Assembly: GCA_011009095.1 (NCBI GenBank)
Contig: VTPC01003451.1
Coordinates: 85,686-149,685 of the forward strand
Length of the DNA: 64,000 nt
Reading direction: 5' to 3'
Origin: Ignelater luminosus
Lineage: Eukaryota > Arthropoda > Insecta > Coleoptera > Elateridae
In this document: positions 47,861 through 58,684 of the stretch, one piece after another
Numbering within the stretch: the first letter of the stretch is position 1
Layout: the number at the start of each line of letters is the position of its first letter
Program-made: the position numbers and the translations under genes
The notes under the pieces: generated by a model
Told to the model about the DNA's origin: nothing
The model's database searches: none
What the model saw: the letters and a program-made list of their open reading frames with translations, nothing else

Positions 47861-48979
47861 GACAGTTCATCAAATGGCCAAACACAATACTTTTCTTTGA
47901 TTAGTCAGCAGCCTCTTCAAAGTCAATGGATTAGTAAATAAGCAACATCCTCAAAGAGCTAAAACTAGGCAAGGAATATGTATTTTAAAGGTCATTTTGC
48001 ACACACAAAATAAAAAACTACAACTATGAATATTACAAAGCAACAAACATGCAAAAACAAAAACTTTTAGAAACCAAACTTATCTTGGCAGATTTTAGTA
48101 ATAATCAAATCACTAACCATCACAATTAAGAAACAAGCAAAATATTAGTTGAAGACAATTAAGCATGTAGCAAACACATAGATATTATATTAAAGGAAAA
48201 GATTTCTATTGAATATTCTTTTTATTCCGGTTTAGAGATTCTTGTCTATCTAAATGCTTTCGAGTCGATGGGTCTCAAACAGCCCTAAATATATTTTGAA
48301 AAAGGAACTCAAAGAGCTCAAATCCACTTGTTAACTAAGTTTAAAAAAAAAAATTAAAATCTAATACGACAGAAAACTACAAGTTACAAGGGCGTCACTC
48401 AATTTTTGATAGAAAAAGTTAATCCAAAGTCTTCTCAAATACTTTTGATCTTTGGACAATGCTTACAAATGAAATACCATCTTTTATAAACTCACAGTGC
48501 TAATCTTGTCTTCCAGATTAATACAGTTGCACAACTTCTACTATTTATTACTTGTTTTTTAGACTGAATTAATAAAAACAAAGACTTCAGAGCATTTTTG
48601 TTTTTTCAAAAATTCTTAGTTTTGCATTTTAAAGGCGAAATACACTTTACCTTTAAAAACTTAATAATGACTACAAAAATAGTAGAATTTCATCGGTTAT
48701 TTTTGTGTAAGTTGAACAACTTTCTTTGAAAATCTCAATTTGCTATTACTTTAGTATTCCAGTTCAAGAAAGTACGAATAATCAACTAAAATTGTAATTC
48801 ATCTCTTATAACAACGCCCATTCCAAGCACTGCATTCAACTACAATGAAACTAGTTTCTGATATTTAATTAAAAGCAAAAATAACATTTTTAAACGAAAA
48901 TAGAGCACACCAACCGCACTAAAATCACTATTACAACAAGCAAATAAACAAATTTAAAAAACGAAATCATTCAAGAAAA

Positions 48980-49478
48980 CAATTTCCTGTGGGCTTTTTC
49001 AATACATATAGTCTCAGAGGAAATTAGGAAAAATTAAGTGGAGATTGGTGATTGATTATAGTAAAATAAACGAGGTGACTATCACGATATTAGTAATATA
49101 CAGTATCTCACTGCTCTAAATTTAGCATCTGTGTTTTATCGAGAGGAAATAGCAAGAAGACGCAGAGAAGGCAATTTTTTTCACAAAACAAAGCAGTTAC
49201 GATTTTAAACACATACCTTTTGCGTTAAAAAATGTTCTGGCTACTTTTCAACGACTTACAGATTACATCTTAAGAAAGAAAAGTATGCTTGGTGTATCTT
49301 GATGACCAACTAGATTTGTAACTCACAGAAAAGGGCATGATATCACCAACAAGAAAGTCATGCTAAGTCTGAACAAAATCAAAGCAATGAAAGAGTTTTA
49401 TATATCCGAAACTCAGAAACAATTGAAAAGTTTTCTGGCATTACTGGGAATTTATGGAAAATCAGACTTTGAAGGTCT
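48980..49478 (+). pseudogene. Ty3/gypsy reverse-transcriptase relic
   Basis: Frame-hopping translation gives WRLVIDYSKINEVTI (about 49038), ALNLASVFYREEIA (about 49116, normally TLDLASGFHQIEM), IPFALKNVLATFQRLTDYIL (about 49212-49270), a degraded VYLDD region, then KVMLSLNKIKAMKEF and ETQKQLKSFLALLGIYGK (about 49350-49455). These are the ordered RT blocks of Ty3/gypsy pol. The YLDD core and several frames are lost. No LTRs or integrase could be tied to it. It stops where an RTE-type LINE tail begins. Confidence 0.7.
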
Positions 49479-50592
49479 CAATTGAATTGAATTGAATTAA
49501 ATTTATTGTCATAGCTTCTGTACAGAAATGACAATGTCATAAATGTAGCTTGGAGACTCAACCTATAACAATTAAAATCCATAAGAAGACACTTATGAAC
49601 TTATAGAAAAATCTGATGATCTACTTATTATCCAACCTTAGTAGGTAGGTTACTGATGAGTAGGTGAGCGTGAGTAAGGAGTGAAGCAGTAGCGAGTAAG
49701 GGCTGCACTAATATACAGCATGGAAGATTTATTATATATATATGTTATATATACTATAGCTCTACAGACCTAGTAGGCCCATGGCTTGTTTTACTATCTT
49801 CTGCCACTGCTTCCTATTTTGCGTGTTTTGCTTCCATTCGGACACTCCTACCTTCCTCAGATCTTCTTGTATTTCTTTCCTCTATGTCAATCTTGGTCTT
49901 CCTTTTCTTCTTGTCCCTCCTATGGTGTGCTCCAGTACCATCTTGGTCGCCCTTCACTATACCATCCTCTCTATGTGTCCTTCCCACCTTAGTCTTTGTA
50001 CTTTAATTACACTTACTACGTCCGGTTCGGTATACAAGTCCTTTAATTCTTCATTTGACCTTCTTTCCTATTTTTCCTCTACCTTTCTTCCACCATAAAT
50101 TTTCCTAAGAATCTTTTGTTCCCATATCCCCAATTGTTTTTGTTCTACTTTTCCTATTGCCCGCGTTTCACTCACGTACGTCACTACTGGTCTGATAACT
50201 GTCTTCTACACTCTTACTTTCACTGTTCGCGAACAGATTTTCAATGTTAGCACCTTGTTCAACGCATACACACATTTGTTCGTCGCCACTAATCTTGCTT
50301 TTATTTCTTCTGTAACGTTTGGTTTTCTTGTAAATATGGCTCCAAGATATGTGAACCTGTCTACTTCTTGAAATTTATATTCTCTACCTTCTTCCGTCCT
50401 AATCCTTAGATAACTGTTTTGACTAAATCCTTTCTCTGTCCATGTCATATATCTCGTCTTATTTTCATTAATTCTTAAGCCCATTTTCCACGCTGCCTTC
50501 TCTAGCATTTTCATCACATTTTCCAGTTCAGCTTTGCTTCTTGCCAGATTTATTAACAAACCCAAAATACTACAGACAAGATTTCTGTTCAT
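49479..50592 (-). pseudogene. RTE-type LINE, 5'-truncated, 3' tail (AATTC)n
   Basis: Reads leftwards. 50592-50206 codes for the end of an endonuclease-reverse transcriptase (LEKAAWKMGLRINENKTRYM, EVDRFTYLGAIFT, IKARLVATNKCVYALN), the block after the RT catalytic centre. A stop near 50206 is followed by KTVIRPVVTYVSET and later VQRLRWEGHIERM, both typical of this class. The 3' end reads CAATAAATTTAATTCAATTC, a short tandem tail at 49480-49498 that abuts the gypsy relic. Sequence at 49650-49760 looks foreign and resembles DNA at 52295-52370. Open frames on the + strand at 49781-50098 are antisense shadows. Confidence 0.75.
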
Positions 50593-53500
50593 GAAAGGTA
50601 TTTACAAACGAGTCAAGAAGTAAATCTTTTTGAATATAGAATACAGACGTCAAACGAAGTGGGTTCACTGTCGTCCTACAATCGACTGATGAATTACTGA
50701 TTCTCAATATAAAAATACAGACTAAGATGATCATCTTCTGCATGAATGAATGAATTTCCCTACCAATCACCATAATAGAAGTGTCTACTGAAGTGGCCAC
50801 GCCCCGTTATTTAATCTACCTCCCAAATGAAGATGAAACTCAGAAAATGCAAACCAGGATGACAATTCCTTGCAGAAGTGGCTACGCCATCACTCTACCA
50901 ATCACTCGTACGAAAAACAAAAACTAAGGAGAATTAGCCCTTCTAAAAGGTCTTAGGTTGTCTACATGTTACTTTCCAACAAGTTTGCTTGTTAAACTAT
51001 CCAACTCAAAAACTATAAAATTATCCTTCTAGAAAAGATAAATTTTTCGTGATACGGGAGTTCTATCCTGTATTATATATATATCCTCCTATATTATATT
51101 CCGGAGCAACCGTGGAGATATTCTTTTGATAAGAGGTACTATGGATGATTTAAGATATCTGAGGTTTGATCTTCTTACGAAGTTTTGGAACTGAACGGAT
51201 GTCTGAAGCTTTTGTTTTAAAGGGCTTGAAAGCCCTCAAGATCATTCACTTTTTTGAATCTGCATCCACAAAAGAGACAATTTGTGTTTATATACTTTTT
51301 TTAAAAAGGGCGGGAATGCTCACTAGGGCATTGGTTGCGAACTACCTCGACCAAAAAGATCGGGGTTGAAGTACGCCTTCTAGATTGAAAAGGAGCAAGA
51401 TGATAGCGAGAATGCCGTTTTTAATTTACTCTTTTCCATTTACTCTTGAAGCAAAATCTATGTCCAGGTTTCCTACGTTCATAATATCTATGACCTATTT
51501 TTTCTACAATTCCAACGTCTACTTTTTTTGAGCTAATCCGAGTAAACATATCTTTACTACTTAATTAACTATTTATACTAACCTTGTTACTTTGAGTGGA
51601 AACATCCTATCTAGCTAAAGAACCGTTTAAGCTAGCACTACTCTAAAATGTACTTCCACAATTGGAGAGAACCTGGTATTAAAGAATCTCCAGTTGCAAT
51701 ATGTTGGATGACTTAGAAAGGTCTGTTAGAAATTCTTCACTGTGTATAGTTGATATAGGGTCGTTTCTAAAAACTCACTCTGAATCGGATATCCTTACTA
51801 TAAGTCGAAAAATCAGTATTCGATACGGTGGGCTGACTGGAAACAGTAGAGATGTCAACGAGAGCCAAATTCTTTCCTACATTGACACTGTAACATGGAT
51901 TCTATCCTATTGTTAAAACACGGCAATCAGAGATAAGGCTACAATATTTGGTGTCAAATTTTGAGATGATATCGCTGAGCCAATGCTGAAGTTCTTTGAA
52001 CATACAGAAACCTTCAGAGCTGCAGTTTCCGTCGGATTCATGTACCAATTCTTGCAGTTGCTTAACTTTTGAGAAAGGCAGCTATATAAATTCCGGATCT
52101 AAATAATCAATCATAACTCTAAATTAAAACCTCTAAATCTATAAAATTTGTGGAAGACTAACTACCTATAACTTGTCTATAACGTTATTACTGCCTTACA
52201 CAAGCCCCCACGTTGTTGGTGCCACTCATGTAACAATAACTTACCTTGATAGGTAGATTATGGATAATACATATGATAATAAGATACTCACCAGGGAAGC
52301 TTTAAACATAAGTAAGGAATAAGGCAGTAACAAGTAAGAAGGCATATACCAATATAAAGCATGAACAGATGTATCAATGCATTGGAATCCAAATCCATAT
52401 AAAGGACAAAGAAATAACCGTTGCAGCCTTTACTCAAAAATAAAATAAAACAAAGAATAACCACAGTTAGTTCCAAAGAAGACGTAAAACTCCCATATTT
52501 CATTTGCTTTTTATTGGAACTTTGCTCTAGTTATCCATTACAAAGAAGTAAAAAAAATTAAGAAAAGACTACCTGTGCAAAACATTAAACTCGAGAAAAA
52601 CACCAATCACATCCAAGTAACAAAAAATATCTTCAATAAGAAAAGTTTTTAATGTCAGATGACGATTTCTGATCATCATCACTGTAATCTCGTGCGCCAT
52701 CTTTTTTGTTAATTCCTTTTAGTTACTCTGTGGCGTTGTTTGAACATTTTATTGATTTCTTAGTGCAACATAAGAGAAAAATAGGCAAGTAGTATATTAC
52801 TAAAAAGAGAGTAGTAAAAGGTTTTCAGATGAGCAAATCAAAGTATGATAGTGCTATTTAAAATAATCGATGGTTTCATCAGCGTTACCTGGTGATAGAT
52901 TTCCAAATTTTATGCACACAAAATGTAGTTTAATGAAAAAAAAATGAAATTGATGTATCCGAACGATTTTCACACATTTTGCCTTCCAACTAATGAATTT
53001 GTTCCATATTTCCATACGGTACTAGAAATTTCCACCATCATGCATTATTACATTAGATTATAACAAGATTCTGGGATTATAATGGGTAACAAAATGTAGA
53101 AAGGACGTATTCGCTTTTAACCCACGAACATCGTGTTTTAACCACTTTGTCTCATAAAACCACGCACAATACAAGCGTGGGATGTTAGTGCTTTCTTTTT
53201 TAACGTAGATTACAAATGATAACATCTTACAAAAGATCAAGATGTAAGCTGTTTTAACGGTTTTCGCTTTTTACAATTAATATATATTTTTTACATATTT
53301 ACAAAAAAGTTGAAGAGTATAATAAAGAGAAAGCTCTTCAAATCGAACCTCCCGACAATGAAAGAATAACTAATGTAATTAGGGTATAACCCAATTAAAA
53401 CCAAAATACGCACGACACGCACCGTTTTTCCTAGAATCAGCGTAATTTTATAGAAACTCTTCTTAGTTTTTCCTAAAAATAAATACAGCATGTTTATATT

Positions 53501-54188
53501 ACCCTCGACGTAAATAAACATTAAAAAGATCTGTTCAGAAGTGATTAGGGAAAAGGGGCGCAACGGAGGAAGAAGGGATTTTATTTTCATGTGTAAGATG
53601 TTTTCAGCTTGTCGTGAAAAGACGAAACTGTCCACAAATAGGTTCGGATGTATGGCATCTGTTACAAGTTGATTTTCCTTGTTGTTACTTTAGCTATGGG
53701 CTCTTTACAATAAATGAAAATTGAATTTGTTGTAGAGGAAACATATCCTATCTGTTAGCAGTCAGAACTGGAAAAAAGTTGTCCATTTTGAAATTTAATT
53801 TATTAGCGTTTTTCTTTTTTTAAAAATATTCATAATTTTTTTTATTTATTTACCCCCGTCGAAGTTATTTCAACGTAAACAGTATTTCGCTTTATACGTC
53901 TACGATACATATCTGTCAAGTACACTATTAATTTGAAGTTCCGCAAGGCTCTGGTTCTAGAGTCATTACTTTTTAGCAATTTTATTAATGACGTTGAGGT
54001 AGAGTTCGATCTTGACTTTCTTTCCTACGTAAGTGATTTAAATTGCTTATAAATGAATGATCAGAAAAATGATTAAATGAATGAAGTTTATAACAGATAA
54101 ATAGCAGATAATGGCAGTTCTAAAGGTTTTCACTGTATGTGACTAGTCATACGAACAGGAGAGTTGGAAAACTTCTCACTATCCATAC
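50593..54188. other. Repeat-derived DNA with a possible minus-strand LTR element
   Basis: Read leftwards from about 52233, TGGCACCAACAACGTGGGGG resembles the primer-binding and leader start of Ty3/gypsy elements, preceded by TTATTGTTACA, an LTR-like end. A stretch at 52295-52370 is a diverged direct repeat of 49650-49725 (TAAGGA.T.A.GCAGTA.C.AGTAAG), which could be pieces of the LTR. The sequence leftwards to about 51650 may be a decayed gag but has several stops. The remainder to 54188 is unassigned. Confidence 0.35.
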
Positions 54189-54190
54189 TA

Positions 54191-56777
54191 CAGTGGACCT
54201 AGCGTAAGCTTGCGGGTGAACCTCCGATGCGCACTGGCAAATCCTTCAGAAGGGTGGGGAGAGTTCACTTTTAAGCCGACTTTCCAGGCAGTAACTTGTG
54301 TACATTCGAAAAAAAAATTCACTACAATAGTAAGTTTACTATTCATTTCGATTTATCTCTGGTAATTGCTATTATTTCTATTATTAGTTATATTTTTAAT
54401 ATTATTGGTTTGTTATTATATTTATTATAGTATTGATTATCTATCGAATTAATTTATAAATTCTATTTAAAATTCGGGATTCAGCGTTGAAGTTTCTCGT
54501 CTTATTAGTATTGTATCTTTATAAATTACATATTTCGATATTTTCATTTAATTAATTATTAATTAATTTAATTTAAATCGAAAGTTTAGAATAAAATTTT
54601 GAGTGGTCAGTGTCGTGAAATCATAAGTGCGGTTTTAATGTTCATGAAGGAAGAAGCAGAAGCTGGTGCACCTATTATAGCATTACAAAAAGTTCAAAAA
54701 CGTGTTGCTCGGGCTACGGGTATTTCCTTACGATTAGTACAATCGATACAACAAGAAGCAGCCAAATTTTCCAAAGACAAGGGTTCTATGTTTACAACAC
54801 CAACTAAGAAAAGAAAGAAGGTCCATACTAAAACAAACCTTGATGTTGCTGACCGAGATATTTTGAGAAGATTAATTACTAATTTATACGTTACAGAAAA
54901 AAAAGTTCCTACGGTTCGCAACATTTTGAAACAGTTTCAGGAAGCAGTGGATTACACGGGGAGTGAAGACAGTTTACGCAAAGAAATTCACAATATAGGA
55001 TTTCGCTGGCGAAAAACCAAGACAAATAGAAAAATCCTAATGGAAAAACACAAAATTCGACATCAAAGACTGAATTTTTTAAGGAATATGAAGAGATAGA
55101 GAGAAGAAGGATGCCCAATCGTATATATGGATGAAACGTACATACATTCATCTCACATATAACCAGGCATGGAGTGATCATAGCAATGCAGGATTGAGAA
55201 AACCCATTTCGAAATGTCAAAGGCTAATAATTGTGCATGCCGGCAGCGAAAATGGATTTATTAAAAGAGCAGAATTGATGTTCAAATCTTCAAGTACCAC
55301 GGGCAATTATCACCACGAAATGCATTTTTCAAATTATAAAAAATGGCTTCAGGAGAAACTTATACCAAATTTACCACCTCGAAGCGTCTTAGTGATTGAC
55401 AATGCCCCATATCATAATGTAGTGGCGGAAAAATGCCCGACAAGTGCAAGCAGAAAAGAAGATATGAGAAGCTGGCTAAGAATTAAAAATATATCTTTTA
55501 GTGACAATATGGAATTATACAACTTGATTCAAATGTATAAGCCTCGTTACAAAACTTACGAAACCGACAAAATCCTTTTAGAAAATGGTCATAATGTTTT
55601 AAGATTACCACCTTATCACCCGGATTTGAACCTGATAAACTTGTATGGGCGTCGTTAAAACAGTATATAAGAGAACGAAATGTCAATTTTAATTTCAAGG
55701 AGGTTGAGAAATTTTGTTGTGAATTTTTTGAACAATTTTCTACCGAAGAATGGAAATCGAGGTGTGAACACAGTAGAAATTACGAATTGGAATACATGAA
55801 AAAAGAACCTGCATTAGATTTAATAGCTGATAGTTTAATTATAAATTTGGGCGAAGATAGTGATTCAGAAACTGAGTGGGAAAGTGAAAATTCAGATTCA
55901 GACGAAAATTTATCTGGCATAGAGCATTTAGACCAACTGTAAGTACCGAAATTTTCTCTGTTTTTCTCGAGCTGTTCAATTATTTCATCTATTATTGTTT
56001 ATTATTATTTCTTATTGTTTATTATAATTAACACAAAAATTAATTTTAATTATTAAATATTTTTTCAGTTTACTGCAATAGCAATTTCAAATCATTTTCT
56101 ATTTGAAAGATTTTAAAAATGTGTTCAGTTAGGATTTCTATTTTATAAAAAGGTTTAGGTAAATTTTACAACTTGAATGACAAAAAGGGTATTATAAATC
56201 TTTGCACAAATGTTAATCGTCTTTTTAAAAATGTTTGAAAGGAAAGGAAATGTACATTTATGGTTTTTTCCCGAATTACAAGACATCTGGTCAACAAATT
56301 TTCATAAGCTACAGAGAATTTCTATGGCAAGAGTGTTATTTGAGTTATTTAATTATTGCGGTACGTTAGAGTAATTGTGTTGTTTTTAAAATTAATGTCG
56401 GAACTATTTAATACTATTTATTTAATTTATATATTTAATTTTTATTTTATTTATTTAAATATTTTAAAATTTAATTCATACTATATTTTTAAATTACATA
56501 AATATTTTTTGATATGCAAATATATACTAATCATCCAAAAGTTTGTATTAATAAAATTTCCCAAAATCCATTACGGTTTTTCGTACAAAAGGTCACTACG
56601 AACTCTAGAGTTAAATTTTATTTTAAACTACGATTTCATCCTGTTTATATTTTAGATGCAACTTTTGTCACCTAATGTACAAATGCTCTGACGCGTATGC
56701 GGTGCCTCTCTCATTCATCTCCTATCTGTGTTCCTCTTCTGCGCAGGGTGACCCGCAAGCTTACACTAGGTCCACTG
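54191..56777 (+). mobile_element. Complete TIR transposon, CAGTGGACCTAG ends, TA duplication
   Basis: Bounded by about 30-bp inverted ends (left CAGTGGACCTAGCGTAAGCT, right the inverse with one transition in this stretch, then GCGGGT in both). TA flanks at 54189-54190 and 56778-56779. It is 2587 bp and encloses one transposase gene (54599-55939). TA target use and the DDE fold place it with IS630/Tc1/mariner-related elements, but the spacing of its catalytic residues is unlike ordinary Tc1 or mariner. Confidence 0.85.
54599..55939 (+). pseudogene. DDE transposase with long spacing before the third catalytic position
   Basis: 54599-55099 codes for 166 residues: an N-terminal helical domain (REIISAVLMFMKEEAEAG, VQKRVARATGISLRLVQSI, helix-turn-helix-like) and a second one (RRLITNLYVTEKKVPTVRNI). 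The first frame ORF starts at a TTG; no better start is evident. After a TAG at 55097 the same frame continues with VYMDETYIHSSH (first acid). It shifts near 55150, continues with NQAWSDHSNAGLRKPI..., LVIDNAPYHN (second acid, about 55399) and LPPYHPDLN, then shifts again at about 55631 into VWASLKQYIRERN. The second acid and the expected NPxE position are separated by about 79 residues, against 34 in Tc1/mariner, and the residue there reads as Lys. An acidic tail ends at TAA 55939. One stop, two shifts and a lost acid mark it as inactive. Confidence 0.8.
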
Positions 56778-56779
56778 TA

Positions 56780-57470
56780 CATTAATAGCTATATCAGTGG
56801 TTCTTAACCATTTCCAAAGTTGTGGAACACTTATGATTGTAAACAAGTTCTGCGGAAAATTGCCCACTAACATCTAGCAATTTTCTTGTTCTTATGGCAT
56901 TCATCACACGCAATAATGGGGCCAAACGTTGGCTGTGCAAACTGCGCACGTACAAAGCAGATAATATTTTCATTTCGAATAACTTTTAGAACTGACGTTC
57001 ATCATCTTAACTTGAGGCATAGAGGACTTTTAACTGTACCATCACATAGTACTTCATTGTTTCAAAGATCATTTTCGTATAACATTGCAAGATTTTACAA
57101 TACTCTTCCCTCTGCCTTCAAGTTATATAGCGTATAAAAGTTTAAATCTCAGTATTATTCATACTTAAAGAATAAACAGCTGGGTTTGCACTGACATAAT
57201 CAGAAATTTGTCATCATAATCAAATTGCTGTGCGACTTCCTTTTGTTGTTATTATTATTTCAAAATAATTCAGTATTGTACTATTGCATTTGTTGTATTA
57301 TTATCTTGCTAAATTATATTTTGGTTTTTTCCAAGGCTAAGTGGAAGAACAGCATTTCACTGCTAAACTTCGCCTTGAGATTAAATTAGTTGGTTAAAAT
57401 ATTACTTTGTCTGTTATACTTACTTTATATTTGTAATGGAAAAATGCTGATTTAATAAAGAATATAATTA

Positions 57471-57527
<57 letters not shown>

Positions 57528-57546
57528 TATTATTATTATTATTATT
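56780..57546 (+). pseudogene. LINE 3' end with (ATT)n tail
   Basis: Just after the transposon, CAGTGGTTCTTAACC at 56794 looks like a lone hAT end. From about 56885 a frame with FRTDVHHLNLRHRGLLTVPSHSTSLFQRSFSYNIARFYNTLP matches the C-terminal end of Jockey/CR1-like ORF2 proteins (...RHR..L.VP..RT..FQ.SF...A.R.WN.LP). A 3' UTR follows with AATAAA at 57454. The (ATT)n run at 57473-57546 is then the tail of this LINE rather than an independent microsatellite. Confidence 0.65.
57473..57546. repeat. (ATT)n microsatellite, about 24 units
   Basis: Almost perfect ATT/TTA repetition with one interruption (ACTATT near 57523). It directly follows the LINE 3' end. Confidence 0.95.
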
Positions 57547-57624
57547 CTACAGATCATTTTGGTCATTTAGATCGTCGAAATTTGCAAATTTCCTTTAAAA
57601 TTTATATTACAGCTTGGGTTTTTT

Positions 57625-57845
57625 TATCTAACATAACCTAACAAAACCAATCTCTAGCTAACATAACCTCATTTTAATTTGAGTTAACTTAAGGAAACCG
57701 AGTCTGACATAACCTAACCTGGTTAATTTGTAATTTAATAGAAACTAACCTAAATTGGTCCGATTTTATCTAACCTAACCCATTTTAACTGCACATAACC
57801 CAAACTAATTTAAAGCAAACAAATCTATTCCTAACCTAACGTAAT
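57625..57845. repeat. Patch rich in TAACCTAACC (CCTAA-type) motifs
   Basis: CATAACCTAAC, CATAACCTAACCTGG, CTAACCTAACCC and CCTAACCTAACG occur within 220 bp, mixed with TAACATAACC variants. CCTAA is the complement of the TTAGG telomere unit of many insects. Here runs are two units at most, so this is a degenerate interspersed patch and not a telomere array. Confidence 0.6.
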
Positions 57846-57846
57846 G

Positions 57847-58682
57847 TTAACAGATTGACAAGTTATTGTAATGATATTAAAAGGTTGAAATGATACCTAA
57901 ATAAGAAAAACAACAAGAATAATGATATCATTAGAGTTATTGAAGAGCATAAGAACAGACAGTTAGTTAATCAAACAATTAAAGAGAATATTTTAAATAT
58001 TCTGAAATTTGTAAGATTAGTTGATTATGTAATAGTTTTTTTTTTATTGTTCATAGAATTAATTATAGGAGTTTATGAATAGAAAAAGGACAATTGAAGA
58101 GAAGTTTGTTGATAAGTTGTTGATAATAATTTTTAGAAAAAGTTTGGTATGTTTTTTTGAATTGAATTTTGTTAATAAGAGTTTTTAGAGAAAAACATTT
58201 TATATTGAGTTGAAAAGTTGTTGCGGTTAAAATAATTTTTGAAGATTTGAATTCGAGTTTATGTAGAAGTTATTTAAAAGTATTGATAATAAACAAAGAT
58301 TAGTGAACGATATTATCGAGTTTATTTTACTGTATGGGTGACGGAGTTAAAAAGGAATAAAGAGGTTGTATTAAATGGAAGGAAGAATAAGTTAGTTATG
58401 AAAACGGAGTAACAAGAAATAAAAGCCAGAGAGTTAATGTGAGTGTTACTTATTTTAGAAAAGTTGTGATCTTTAAAGAAAAAATTAAAATAAAAAGAAA
58501 AACTTTATTGAATGCCAAGACTATAAACTTTAAAATAAATAACAATATATTTCATTTCAAGTCATTATTAGTTTAGAGTTTTTATTTTCTTCATGGACAT
58601 TCAAACCAATTCGGTCCTGAAAGAAAGAAACAGTTCACAATAATAAAAATTGTCTAACATATTTAAAGAAGAGTAACATTAT
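57847..58682. other. Gene-free A+T-rich stretch
   Basis: Purine-rich on the + strand (long A/G-dominated runs at 57900-58510). No frame of interest and no clear repeat. Confidence 0.35.
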
Positions 58683-58684
58683 TA

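Noticed and set aside
49781..50098. 105-residue Cys/Phe/Ser-rich plus-strand frame
   Set aside because: Antisense of the RTE-type LINE coding region.
53913..53945. Minus-strand D-R-Y-like codons considered as the missing receptor TM3 end
   Set aside because: A stop follows within two codons and no hydrophobic helix precedes it, so it is not the TM3 exon.
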